Shown: piece by piece, positions 17,238-25,448 of the stretch
Position numbering within the stretch: the stretch's first letter is position 1
Layout: each line of letters opens with the position of its first letter
Source of the DNA: Bacteroidia bacterium
GTDB lineage: Bacteria > Bacteroidota > Bacteroidia > Flavobacteriales > Flavobacteriaceae
Assembly (NCBI GenBank): GCA_030427865.1
Contig: JAUICK010000016.1
Span: forward strand, 1-64,000
DNA: 64,000 nucleotides
Reading direction: 5' to 3'
The notes under the pieces: model-generated
The model's input: the letters and a program-made list of their open reading frames with translations, nothing else
Told to the model about the DNA's origin: nothing
Database searches by the model: none
Translations under genes and position numbers: made by a program

Positions 17238-18425
17238 ATGAAACCACGATTTAAAAAAGAAATATCCTATTTCGCGAGAGTAGATTTTAGAGATGACTGT
17301 CGATTTTTTGGAATCCATCAATTAGATCGTTTGACAGGAATGTATCTTTTGGGAAAAACAAATAGCGGAAAAAGTACCACTTTAAAAACATTATTTTATC
17401 AGGATATGCTGCATAATCGTGGTGCTTGTTTGTTTGACTGTCATGGAGACCTCTTACAAGGAGTATTGGCAATCCTACCCAAACATAGAGTGCAAGATGT
17501 CATTTTATTTGATGCAACCAATCCGAATATAAAACTGGGATACAATCCTTTAAAAAGAGTGAGCTATCAAAAAAGAGCATTAATTGCCTCTAGTATTTTA
17601 GAGACCTTTCAAAAGTTATGGGGACAACAAGGCTGGGGAGTGAAATTAGAATATATTTTAAGACAGGTATTGCTCCTGCTTTTAGACCAGCCGAACGCCA
17701 ATTTTGGAGACATTCCTAAAGTATTGTTAGATGAACATTTTCGGGATGCTTGCCTCTCTAATATCAGGCACCCCAATGTATTGCGTTTTTGGGAACAAGA
17801 ATTTCCAAAATTAAGTGGCAAATCGGATATTCTTCCAGTACTCAATAAAGTATCAGGGTTTTTATCCATTCCGATTATTCATAAGATTTTGGTAGAGAAT
17901 CAAGAACAAATTTCATTGCGTTCCATTATTGATAAAAAACAAATACTATTGATTAATTTGTCCAAGGGAAGTATTGGAAGTGATGGTGTTCACTTATTAG
18001 GCTCTTTGTTACTGACTGCTTTTTCTTCAGCAGGGTATTCTCGTATTGACACTCCAGAGGATGAGCGTACCCCTTACTTTTTATATTTGGACGAATTTCA
18101 AAACTACACCTCTGGTTCTATTGCCAATGCGTTGTCTGAATTACGAAAATTTAAAATAGGATATGTTTTGGCGCACCAGTATATGTTCCAACTCTCCACA
18201 GAGATACGCAATGCGGTATTGGGAAACATTGGAACCATTATTTGTTTCAAACTGGGTCAAGCAGATGCAAAATATATGGAGAAAGAATTCTATCCTGTTT
18301 TTACTACGGCTGATTTTATCAACCTACATCAATATCATATTTACCTAAAGTTACTCATCAATGGGAAAGTCTCTCAAGCTTTTTCAGCGGTGACCATTCA
18401 ACACATTGCACTCAGAGAAAAATAG
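17238..18425 (+). CDS. VirD4/TraD-like P-loop ATPase (DNA transfer or DNA pump)
   Basis: 395 residues. Walker A LLGKTNSGKSTT at about 38-49, Walker B YFLYLDEFQNY at about 278-288, then SELRKFKIGYVLAHQYMFQL with the glutamine-containing sensor typical of VirD4/TraG and HerA-like ATPases. No N-terminal membrane helix is seen and the protein is shorter than usual coupling proteins. Cytoplasmic DNA-translocating ATPase; a second, distinct family member is encoded at 28282, nearer the relaxase. Its stop overlaps the next regulatory inverted repeat. Confidence 0.8.
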   Translation: MKPRFKKEISYFARVDFRDDCRFFGIHQLDRLTGMYLLGKTNSGKSTTLKTLFYQDMLHNRGACLFDCHGDLLQGVLAILPKHRVQDVILFDATNPNIKLGYNPLKRVSYQKRALIASSILETFQKLWGQQGWGVKLEYILRQVLLLLLDQPNANFGDIPKVLLDEHFRDACLSNIRHPNVLRFWEQEFPKLSGKSDILPVLNKVSGFLSIPIIHKILVENQEQISLRSIIDKKQILLINLSKGSIGSDGVHLLGSLLLTAFSSAGYSRIDTPEDERTPYFLYLDEFQNYTSGSIANALSELRKFKIGYVLAHQYMFQLSTEIRNAVLGNIGTIICFKLGQADAKYMEKEFYPVFTTADFINLHQYHIYLKLLINGKVSQAFSAVTIQHIALREK

Positions 18426-18476
18426 GGTTTCTAGTCCTAAAATATGAATTGCTTCATACTGGTTTTGAAACCTAAT
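18424..18476. promoter_or_regulatory. imperfect inverted TAGAAACCCT pair before the RadC-like gene
   Basis: AGGGTTTCTA (18424-18433) is the reverse complement of the TAGAAACCCT half-site; GAAACCTAAT (18467-18476) is a degraded opposite arm. The left arm starts within the ATPase stop codon and the pair ends 46 bp before the RadC-like start. Confidence 0.45.
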
Positions 18477-18521
18477 GGATACATTTTTTAACAAAAGTAT
18501 CTGTGATACAACTTAATATTT

Positions 18522-18989
18522 ATGAAAACAAAACTACCCTCTCATCGTTTGATGAGACCTTATGAAGTAGAACTTCATTACAAACGACCTTTATTCTCTT
18601 CTATGAAAAGTATTTGTTGTGCAGAAGATGCAAATCTAATTTTAAGAAGCTATGTTGATGAAAAAAAAATGGATATGAAAGAGTTCTTTTATGTTATTTT
18701 TTTATCGAGAGCAAACCACGTTTTAGGGATTTCCACGATTAATTGCGGAAACATTTCTGGAGTGTGTGTAAATATTCGCGAGATTTTAGTGCTGACTTTG
18801 TTGTTGCATGCACCACAAATCATTGTGGCGCATAATCATCCTTCTGGAAAATTAACACCTTCAAAAAATGACGAAAAAATTACAGAAAAACTACAACAAG
18901 GCTTGTCACTTTTTGATGCACAATTATTAGATCATCTGATTCTGACTTCAGAGGATTTTTACTCATTTGCAGATCAAGGAGCACTCTAG
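18522..18989 (+). CDS. RadC-like JAB-domain protein
   Basis: 155 residues. JAB/MPN metalloprotease-fold motif AHNHPSGKLTPSKND at about 107-121 with the His pair, Ser and Asp, and an upstream Glu context (ISTINCGNISG). The N-terminal HhH region of chromosomal RadC is missing, as is usual for versions on mobile elements. Biochemical activity of this family is unsettled; a role in DNA processing of the element is inferred from its constant occurrence there. Confidence 0.85.
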   Translation: MKTKLPSHRLMRPYEVELHYKRPLFSSMKSICCAEDANLILRSYVDEKKMDMKEFFYVIFLSRANHVLGISTINCGNISGVCVNIREILVLTLLLHAPQIIVAHNHPSGKLTPSKNDEKITEKLQQGLSLFDAQLLDHLILTSEDFYSFADQGAL

Positions 18990-19023
18990 TCAATTATCAA
19001 CCTTTTTTTTAATTTAAACCTAC

Positions 19024-19056
19024 ACTAATTTATAATTAGTTGTTGGTCTTACCAAC
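19024..19056. repeat. two adjacent palindromes before the methylase gene
   Basis: ACTAATT-TAT-AATTAGT (19024-19040) and GTTGGT-CTT-ACCAAC (19042-19056) lie side by side, the second ending 2 bp before the ATG at 19059. Either could be an operator or an RNA hairpin that affects initiation of the methylase. Confidence 0.5.
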
Positions 19057-19058
19057 CT

Positions 19059-19862
19059 ATGCCTAAAACTCCAATTTCCTATTACGGTGGAAAACTCAAT
19101 TTAGTAGCTGAGATATTACCCTTGATTCCAGAACATAGAATTTACACAGAAGCTTTTTTCGGAGGTGGTGCAATATTTTTTGCCAAACCACCTTCGGAAG
19201 CTGAAACTATTAATGACACCAATTCTATGGTGGTTAATTTCTATGAAATTGTGGTGACTGATTATCACAATCTAAAACAAAAGATTGAAGCTACTTTATT
19301 TTCAAGAGCGAGTTATACCGTTGCGTTGAGTATTTATAGAATGCCTCATTTATTTTCTAAGCTACAGCAAGCCTGTGCTTTCTATATCGCTACAAATATG
19401 GGGTTTAGTTGCAGAATTGGGAGTTGGGGTTACGATAAGTATGGAAAACGAGTGAAGGCTTTTCGAAATAAAAAATTGGTTTTTAATGACCAAATCCATA
19501 AAAGATTAGAAAACGTTCAGATTGAGAATACTGATGCTTGTCAGGTTATCAAAGCACGAGATACAGAAGATGCATTTCATTATGTAGATCCGCCTTATAT
19601 CGATACAAATCAAGGACATTACGCAGGCTATACCAAAACACAATACCGAGAACTATTAGAGACTTTATCTAAAATTCAAGGCAAATTCTTATTGAGTTCT
19701 TACCCAAGTAAACTGCTTACCAAATACACTAAAAAACACGGTTGGTATTCCAAAACTTTTGACAAACCGCTTTCTGCCAGAAAAGCTGTAAAAGGCAAAC
19801 CAAGAGGGCGAAAGATTGAGGTTTTAACAGCAAACTACCCACTAGAAAAGAATATCAAGTAA
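19059..19862 (+). CDS. D12-class DNA N6-adenine methyltransferase
   Basis: 267 residues. Motif order of the Dam/D12 class: TPISYYGGKLNLV at the N-terminus, SAM-binding EAFFGGGAIFF at about 31-40, target loop in the middle and catalytic YVDPPYIDTN at about 173-182. Methylates adenine N6 in duplex DNA; no partner endonuclease is nearby, so it is likely an orphan methylase protecting or marking the element. It is unlike the second D12 enzyme at 38291 in sequence and length. Confidence 0.85.
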   Translation: MPKTPISYYGGKLNLVAEILPLIPEHRIYTEAFFGGGAIFFAKPPSEAETINDTNSMVVNFYEIVVTDYHNLKQKIEATLFSRASYTVALSIYRMPHLFSKLQQACAFYIATNMGFSCRIGSWGYDKYGKRVKAFRNKKLVFNDQIHKRLENVQIENTDACQVIKARDTEDAFHYVDPPYIDTNQGHYAGYTKTQYRELLETLSKIQGKFLLSSYPSKLLTKYTKKHGWYSKTFDKPLSARKAVKGKPRGRKIEVLTANYPLEKNIK

Positions 19863-19936
19863 AATAATCATGCGTTGCAATTTGCTTGGAATAAATCGAA
19901 ATACTACAATTTTTTTAACACTTAAATAGATATCAA

Positions 19937-20128
19937 ATGAACAAAATGATAGACCTCGATTTGCGAGGATTCAGAGGAACAGCAGACACCATTTTAGGTC
20001 TCTTTAGCCACATTGCCAAAAGAGAAAATTGGAGTGAAGCAGAAATACAAGCTGTTATTTCTGAAGCCACGAAACACAATGACTATGACCATCTGTTAGC
20101 AACGATCCGTGAGCATTGCAAATACTAA
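19937..20128 (+). CDS. small GNAF-type element protein, copy 1
   Basis: 63 residues: DLRGFRGTADTILGLFSHIA, then a helical region with ENWSEAEIQAVISEA and a DYDHLLATIREHC ending. Homologous over its whole length to the next gene at 20180. Such small proteins (pattern GxxGxAFxxMGxF...GW..EI..V..EA....DYxxLL) are common in phages and mobile elements (from memory) and have no known function. No signal or membrane segment. Confidence 0.65.
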   Translation: MNKMIDLDLRGFRGTADTILGLFSHIAKRENWSEAEIQAVISEATKHNDYDHLLATIREHCKY

Positions 20129-20137
20129 TGATTATCT

Positions 20138-20150
20138 GTGCGAATCGCAC
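20138..20150. promoter_or_regulatory. 13-bp palindrome GTGCGA-A-TCGCAC
   Basis: Perfect 6-1-6 palindrome 29 bp before the start at 20180, followed by CAAATATTAA. The same palindrome with T in the centre is found at 21037-21049 before another gene of this operon. Confidence 0.6.
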
Positions 20151-20179
20151 CAAATATTAATTTTTAAAACTTAAAAACA

Positions 20180-20395
20180 ATGAAAAGAGTAATTGAAAAA
20201 ACAGTAAACCTCAATTTGATTGGTGTTAACGGAAACGCTTTTATGATTATGGGAGTTTTCCAAAGACAAGCTAAAAAAGAAGGTTGGACTCCAAGGGAGA
20301 TACAAGAAGTTCTGAAAGAAGCAAAAAGTAAGGACTACAATTATCTACTAGCTACGATAGAAAACCATTGCGAACCTAAAGATGAAGAAGTATGA
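20180..20395 (+). CDS. small GNAF-type element protein, copy 2
   Basis: 71 residues: VNLNLIGVNGNAFMIMGVFQ, KKEGWTPREIQEVLKEA, DYNYLLATIENHCEP. Paralogue of the gene at 19937 with roughly 40 percent identity by eye, so the pair arose by duplication. Its stop overlaps the ATG of the next gene by 4 bp (ATGA). Confidence 0.65.
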   Translation: MKRVIEKTVNLNLIGVNGNAFMIMGVFQRQAKKEGWTPREIQEVLKEAKSKDYNYLLATIENHCEPKDEEV

Positions 20396-21000
20396 AAATC
20401 AGAGAACAAAAAAGGCTACGACTTTATTTAGAAGTATTGGCTAAGAAACTGGAAACCGAAGAAGAACAACATATTCATCCTGTTATTCAAAAACAGTTAA
20501 ATACAGAAGATTTGATCAACATCTTACTCTGGATGTTTCCAAAAATTTGGACAAGAGAAAAGTTAATTTCAAAAAAGAAAGAAGAACTTTTAAGTCTGAT
20601 ACATACAGATGCTAACATACTTTGGTATACGATAGATCAATTGGAAAAACAGATGAATAATATTGTAAAATATTCACAAGAGGAAATTCATTCTTTCTTT
20701 TCCAAAACGAATAATGAAATGCATTATCTGGCGAGCAAGCCAGTAACCAATTGGGATGCTTATGACAAAGCCAATTACCATTCGCTGATGTCAAAAACCA
20801 ATACAACCAAAAGAGTATTTGGAATCTTTACCAGCGATGTTTTGGCAGAAGATGTGTATGCCGTCACGACCAAACCTTCTTATTTCTTTGACACGAAAGA
20901 GGAAGCCGAGGCAGAAATTGAAAACATCATCAAAGAGGAAAACTTCCAACGTGATGAGCTTACAATTCATTCGCTCTGGCTGATTCAAAACTATTCTTAA
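20392..21000 (+). CDS. element protein of unknown function
   Basis: 202 residues, soluble, helical in the first two thirds (KRLRLYLEVLAKKLETEEEQ) and with a mixed C-terminal domain (YAVTTKPSYFFDTKEEAEAEIENI) that looks like a small alpha-beta fold. Not recognised. Overlaps the preceding small gene by 4 bp, so it is in the same operon. Confidence 0.55.
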   Translation: MKIREQKRLRLYLEVLAKKLETEEEQHIHPVIQKQLNTEDLINILLWMFPKIWTREKLISKKKEELLSLIHTDANILWYTIDQLEKQMNNIVKYSQEEIHSFFSKTNNEMHYLASKPVTNWDAYDKANYHSLMSKTNTTKRVFGIFTSDVLAEDVYAVTTKPSYFFDTKEEAEAEIENIIKEENFQRDELTIHSLWLIQNYS

Positions 21001-21036
21001 GAAGAACACTTATCCGCTTCGATGCGATAAAAATTA

Positions 21037-21049
21037 GTGCGATTCGCAC
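21037..21049. promoter_or_regulatory. 13-bp palindrome GTGCGA-T-TCGCAC
   Basis: Perfect 6-1-6 palindrome 33 bp before the start at 21083, second copy of the site at 20138. The following leader AAACTTAAAAACAAT is also shared with the leader of the gene at 20180. Confidence 0.6.
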
Positions 21050-21082
21050 CAAAATTAAATATAAACTTAAAAACAATTAGAT

Positions 21083-21631
21083 ATGAGTAATTCAAGTATT
21101 GTGGATGTTTTAATTGAAAACATCCAAACCGATCAAAATTTTCTACAAGAAGTAGAAACAAAAATGAACAATCTAAAAGACGAGAAGCAAACCATTGTCA
21201 ATCGTCTCAAGGAACAGCATAAAGACTTATCCGTCTTATCAAAATATGCTGATGAAAGCCAACAAGCAAAAATTAAGGAATTGGGATTTGATATTGTTGA
21301 ACCTCAGAAAAGCATCAATACTGTTGCCAATGTTGCCTTAGATTTAATCATCAAAGCCAAAGACAATCAGTTAACTAATGGTGCTTGGTATGATAATTAT
21401 GTGAAAAGTGTCCCTAAAAATGAAGAAGCCTTAAAATATTCAGCATTCAATATTAAATGCAGAACGCTTTTCAATACACAGAAGTTAATTCGTACTAAAA
21501 GTAAAGATGCTACTTCTTCGAGAGAAGATATCATTTCTCTAAACGGGCAGGTAAGACTTGCAACTAAGGAAAAAACAGAAAATACATCTAAAACAAACAA
21601 AAAAGATGACAAATCTGCTAAGACAACCTAA
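21083..21631 (+). CDS. coiled-coil element protein of unknown function
   Basis: 182 residues. The first 65 residues are a coiled coil (VETKMNNLKDEKQTIVNRLK), the middle is helical, and the last 30 are a Lys/Thr/Ser-rich tail (KTNKKDDKSAKTT). No enzyme motif. Overlaps the next gene by 26 bp in another frame. Confidence 0.55.
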   Translation: MSNSSIVDVLIENIQTDQNFLQEVETKMNNLKDEKQTIVNRLKEQHKDLSVLSKYADESQQAKIKELGFDIVEPQKSINTVANVALDLIIKAKDNQLTNGAWYDNYVKSVPKNEEALKYSAFNIKCRTLFNTQKLIRTKSKDATSSREDIISLNGQVRLATKEKTENTSKTNKKDDKSAKTT

Positions 21632-22034
21632 TAAAGAAAAAGCGATTGATTTGGCAGTTTGGCTGAATTTCAAACACCGTGTGGATGGAAAGCGCTTTGG
21701 AGTGATTCAAAGCATTGAGGGAGATTTCTTAATCGTATCTCCCGATCATCCTACTTTTAAAGGAGAAGTTTTTGAAATTTTGCCAGAGCATTATTCACAA
21801 ATGGATTATAAACACATTCGAAATATTGGAATGGATTTTACTCCCTTGCACCACTGGGAAGAAATTGATGGAATGATTTCTGTGATGGATGGAGAGATTT
21901 TGAGATTTATTCTCAAATACAAAATTCCATTAAAAAAACTCATCCGTTTTGAATTAGCTTCTCGTGGATATGACGAAAACCACCAATGGGTAGGTTTTGA
22001 TAAAGCCGAAGAAATTTGGTTAAATGAAAATTAA
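21606..22034 (+). CDS. element protein of unknown function
   Basis: 142 residues from ATG 21606 (MTNLLRQPNKEKAIDLAVW); the frame is open further upstream but that part only mirrors the preceding gene. Compact alpha-beta sequence (GVIQSIEGDFLIVSPDHPTF, KGEVFEILPEHY), perhaps a small beta-barrel. Not recognised. Last plus-strand gene before the inverted cargo pair. Confidence 0.5.
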   Translation: MTNLLRQPNKEKAIDLAVWLNFKHRVDGKRFGVIQSIEGDFLIVSPDHPTFKGEVFEILPEHYSQMDYKHIRNIGMDFTPLHHWEEIDGMISVMDGEILRFILKYKIPLKKLIRFELASRGYDENHQWVGFDKAEEIWLNEN

Positions 22035-22040
22035 AAAAAT

Positions 22041-22071
22041 AAAACACTGTCGAATTAATGATGGTGTTTTT
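22041..22071. terminator. bidirectional terminator
   Basis: AAAACAC (22041-22047) pairs with GTGTTTT (22064-22070), A-rich before and T-rich after. It separates the convergent genes ending at 22034 and 22070. Confidence 0.6.
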
Positions 22072-23944
22072 ATCTATCTTTAAATAGCATAGGCGATTTT
22101 AATTTATAATACTCTTTTAATAAGGAGTTATATTCATTACAATTATCAATACAGTTGCCTTTTAGATCAATTTTAAATGTTTTATTATTATGCGAAATGC
22201 AAAGTAGCTCCTTTTCATTAGTTAGTGAAATATTTTCAAAAATTGGGGGTACAATTTCTAATCCGTTTCTATTCACAAGACCAAGTCCTCTCATGATTTT
22301 ATCCTTATAAAAAACAGAGTTATTGATCAAAAACAAGGTTTTTCCATTAATGTCCGAGTCTAATTTTAAAATAGCTATGCCGTCAAAATTATCACCAACA
22401 CTTTTATTGTTTTGAAAATCAAATATTCCTTGTTTTATGTGTAATCTATCAACTCTAAGATTTACTAAATGCAAAGAGTCTGTTCCTACTGAAATAATAT
22501 CTTTATTAGTAAATAAATTATCTATTATATGCCGATACCCTAAATAATAATTGCTAGGGGAATTATCATATTCATTTAGCAGAATATAATCAAACCCCAA
22601 ATTCGTATTTTCTTTACAAGACAAAATTTTCTTTTTATTAATATTTTTAAGAATAAGAATATTTTGTTTTTTATTATTCTTAAAAATGTCAAAACTGAAA
22701 ATAAACAAGTCTTCAGTTACTCCTAATACATCAGATATAACTATTGGATTTTTTTTCTTTACTTTAATACAACTATTTAATTCTTTTCCAGATATAGAAG
22801 AGTACAAGTCATATCCATTTATCGTTATTAATCTATCTTTGGGACAATAAAACTTGTTATTAAACTGTTTGCATTCTAATGGAATAGCCCCATTTTTTTT
22901 CATAACATTCCACTTGGTAGCAATAAAAATATTTTTTGAGTAAATATTAATATTATTAAATTTACCTGTAAGTATTTTTCCTTTACTATTTATTATGTAC
23001 GATTTATTTTCATTAGGGTTAGCGTATTTTTTGATTATAAAATTACCTTTTGGTAAAACTATAATATCATCAACATCTGATGTGTAAAAAGTTAAAATTT
23101 CTTTTCCTTTAGTATTTAAAATACACCTCTTATTCTTATCAAATACGTAAGCAAAACCATCAAAAAATGGAGTACCAAAATCATATTTAAATGGAATTTT
23201 TTTGACATCATTAGTCTGACTCACATAACCATATTTATTAAATTTCTTAACTAAACTAAATCCATGAAATTCTTCACCAATAAAAGAATAGCGAGGGTTA
23301 TTTTTTAGATTTTCAATATTAAATAAATAGCTTTTATTTCCCTTATTATCTTGGATTAATTTTACTTCGCTTGAAAAATCATTATATAGTTTTTTTGATA
23401 TATCTATGTTTGTTTTATAGTTTTTTAAAATTTCAAATCCTTCTTTTCTTCTGGGGTCATTATTGGGGATTGTTGTTAATTTTTTTGCGTATGAGTTTAA
23501 CCTCTTCTCCCATATATCTAATTTTGAATCGAAAACACTATTTTTTCCTAGTTTTAGATTTAAGGTATCTAATTTTTCAATGATTCGAGTTTGTAGATCA
23601 AACATTTTTATAAAATATTCTCTTCCATACAATTCACTCTTTTCTGGTGCAAAAAAAGTTTTATTATCTAATGTCAGAAAAACAATATTTTGATAAATAA
23701 CACCTCCATTATTATCTATATTTAATTTTTCCACGCTCCCAATGTTGGTGAGTTTTTTGATAGTTCCAGAAGCATCTAAATTAAAAGACATAGGAAGTCT
23801 ACGTGAGTCTTTTGGTGTTTTCTTTAAAAGCGCATTAATCTCTACATTTGTTGGAAAATCTTTGTCTTTAGTAATATTTTGCGCTAAGCTTTCAAGCTGA
23901 AATAATATAAAAAAAACACTAAAAAAAGCAATTTTTATAATCAT
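22070..23944 (-). CDS. secreted WG-repeat-like protein, possible cargo
   Basis: 624 residues with a signal peptide (KIAFFSVFFILFQLESLAQ). Mature region has WG-repeat-like blades in the middle and at the end (FNKYGYVSQTNDVKKIPFKY, FAYVFDKNKRCILNTKGKEI, MRGLGLVNRNGLEIVPPIF), i.e. a beta-propeller-like array of the kind many secreted Bacteroidota proteins carry. No enzyme residues recognised. It runs against the direction of the surrounding element genes and overlaps its partner gene by 4 bp (ATGA), so the two form a unit inserted in the element. Confidence 0.6.
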   Translation of the reverse strand: MIIKIAFFSVFFILFQLESLAQNITKDKDFPTNVEINALLKKTPKDSRRLPMSFNLDASGTIKKLTNIGSVEKLNIDNNGGVIYQNIVFLTLDNKTFFAPEKSELYGREYFIKMFDLQTRIIEKLDTLNLKLGKNSVFDSKLDIWEKRLNSYAKKLTTIPNNDPRRKEGFEILKNYKTNIDISKKLYNDFSSEVKLIQDNKGNKSYLFNIENLKNNPRYSFIGEEFHGFSLVKKFNKYGYVSQTNDVKKIPFKYDFGTPFFDGFAYVFDKNKRCILNTKGKEILTFYTSDVDDIIVLPKGNFIIKKYANPNENKSYIINSKGKILTGKFNNINIYSKNIFIATKWNVMKKNGAIPLECKQFNNKFYCPKDRLITINGYDLYSSISGKELNSCIKVKKKNPIVISDVLGVTEDLFIFSFDIFKNNKKQNILILKNINKKKILSCKENTNLGFDYILLNEYDNSPSNYYLGYRHIIDNLFTNKDIISVGTDSLHLVNLRVDRLHIKQGIFDFQNNKSVGDNFDGIAILKLDSDINGKTLFLINNSVFYKDKIMRGLGLVNRNGLEIVPPIFENISLTNEKELLCISHNNKTFKIDLKGNCIDNCNEYNSLLKEYYKLKSPMLFKDR

Positions 23945-24606
23945 AAGTTCACTTCTTTAACATTACCAAAATTAATAATCTGCTCTATTTTCCCACTATC
24001 TTTAACTTGAATATTTATATTCATATTATTAATTTCTTTAGGTAAACTATCTTTTTTGATTTTAGTAGTATCCAATACTTTTTTATCAATCAATGGTTTT
24101 TGTTTTTCCTTTTTTTCTATATCTCCCATATCAGGAGAGCAACTTCTAGAAACTAGGATAATTCCTATAATTAGAAATACAATACAGATAATTGTGAAAT
24201 AACTAATTTGTTTAGTAGAATAATTTTTTAAAGAAAACTTCTTCTTTTTAGGACTAGGTTGTTTAGTCTCAGTATTATATTTTTCTGTCTTGTATATATA
24301 AGCCAATTCAATTAAACATTCTACTTCCTCAACATCAAAATTCCTAACATATTTATTGGACGGAGTATTATTAGCTTTAAAAAATTGGTATACCCTATCA
24401 CCAGAATATTTGAATTTTTTTGATACAAATTCTTCTGTGTCAGATTGTAGTTTTTTCCAAAAATCATTTGTTGAACTATAGGCTTTATATTTGAATATTC
24501 TTAAATTTTCATCACTACCTTCATAAAAAACAGGATAGTATTTTTCTATTGTTGCTAATACTTCTGAAGCTTCTTCAAGCGAATAAAATCTGTTTTTACT
24601 ACTCAT
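23941..24606 (-). CDS. single-pass membrane protein, partner of the WG protein
   Basis: 221 residues. Cytoplasmic N-terminal helical domain (about 1-100, SLEEASEVLATIEKYYPVFY), Lys-rich linker PSPKKKKFS, one membrane helix at about 132-152 (YFTIICIVFLIIGIILVSRS) and an outside tail ending MNINIQVKDSGKIEQIINFG. Not a known family. It is the first gene of the pair; the topology would put its tail in the same compartment as the secreted partner. Confidence 0.6.
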   Translation of the reverse strand: MSSKNRFYSLEEASEVLATIEKYYPVFYEGSDENLRIFKYKAYSSTNDFWKKLQSDTEEFVSKKFKYSGDRVYQFFKANNTPSNKYVRNFDVEEVECLIELAYIYKTEKYNTETKQPSPKKKKFSLKNYSTKQISYFTIICIVFLIIGIILVSRSCSPDMGDIEKKEKQKPLIDKKVLDTTKIKKDSLPKEINNMNINIQVKDSGKIEQIINFGNVKEVNL

Positions 24607-24696
24607 AACTTTTTTAAGGTTTCCCTGTGTATAAACTCCTTTCTTTTTTTAAGAGTTGTGTTTAAATAAACTTAAAATCAATTTAATACAAATTTT

Positions 24697-25167
24697 ATGA
24701 TTACACAACATCAATATTTAATTTTTGAAGCTGAATTTATTTCTTCTATTAAAAGGATTACTAAATTTTTAATATCTAAAGGATATTTAATAACTCATGA
24801 ATCTTCACTAGGGGAAAACAATTGTCTTATCAATATTTTTTCAATGTATCATTATCTATATAATAATGAAAAAATAAAAGTAAATTCTTTCTTTAATGAC
24901 AATTACAACCTAGGGGAAGTATTTAGTGAAAGTAAACATCAAAAATACGAGCCTACTCCAATATTGAAATGTGAAATTATTGGAGATTCAGAACTAACAA
25001 TTTCTATTGATTTTACTGTTTATGTAAAACCAAATCTTCAAACTCATTCTTTTAGTCTAGTACTTGACAGAGATTTTGATAAATCTCAAATTTTAGACTT
25101 TAAGTTTTCTGAATGGAAATTGATGATGCAAACATTTGTAAATCACATACTAGATAAAATCAAATAA
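24697..25167 (+). CDS. protein of unknown function
   Basis: 156 residues, soluble, alpha-beta (ITKFLISKGYLITHESSL, LTISIDFTVYVKPNLQTHSF). Not recognised. Divergent from the membrane/WG pair with a 90-bp gap, and followed by a strong terminator, so it may be a third cargo gene of the same insertion. Confidence 0.5.
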   Translation: MITQHQYLIFEAEFISSIKRITKFLISKGYLITHESSLGENNCLINIFSMYHYLYNNEKIKVNSFFNDNYNLGEVFSESKHQKYEPTPILKCEIIGDSELTISIDFTVYVKPNLQTHSFSLVLDRDFDKSQILDFKFSEWKLMMQTFVNHILDKIK

Positions 25168-25176
25168 TCAATAACC

Positions 25177-25206
25177 AACACTCTTTTTTAAAGAGTGTTT
25201 TTTTTA
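25177..25206 (+). terminator. intrinsic terminator
   Basis: AACACTCTT (25177-25185) pairs with AAGAGTGTT (25191-25199), loop of five bases, followed by a run of T. Ends the transcript of the gene at 24697. Confidence 0.85.
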
Positions 25207-25210
25207 GAGA

Positions 25211-25264
25211 AAAACTTCTAAACCAAACATAAACCAAACATAAACCAAACATAAACTTCTAAAC
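25211..25264. repeat. iteron-like direct repeats
   Basis: Three exact tandem copies of AAACCAAACAT (11 bp, 25219-25251) lie between two copies of AAACTTCTAAACC (25211-25223 and 25252-25264). A spacing close to one helical turn puts all copies on one DNA face. Could be an origin-type iteron block or a promoter operator; about 50 bp before a small ORF. Confidence 0.6.
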
Positions 25265-25311
25265 CTAATCTAAACTAGTGTGTTTTGTTTCATAATTTAA
25301 AAAAATACAAA

Positions 25312-25446
25312 ATGAAGCTTACAGAGACAAAGAATGCTAGACAACACGAAAAAGTAGTAAGCCTTAAAAGGCTAAATGTAAACAGATTATTGAAAAATCA
25401 TTTTACACAACCAAAAAACAATAATACAGATTTTAAAACTCAATAA
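25312..25446 (+). CDS. 44-residue basic peptide
   Basis: Small ORF MKLTETKNARQHEKVVSLKR and a further 24 residues, ending 2 bp before the next start. Its middle (RLLKNHFTQ) resembles the start of the ORF at 25991 (RSIQNHFKV). Coding status rests on position and spacing only. Confidence 0.4.
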   Translation: MKLTETKNARQHEKVVSLKRLNVNRLLKNHFTQPKNNNTDFKTQ

Positions 25447-25448
25447 TA

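Noticed and set aside
25219..25251. Short tandem repeats as CRISPR
   Set aside because: 11-bp units adjoin without spacers; iteron-like, not CRISPR.
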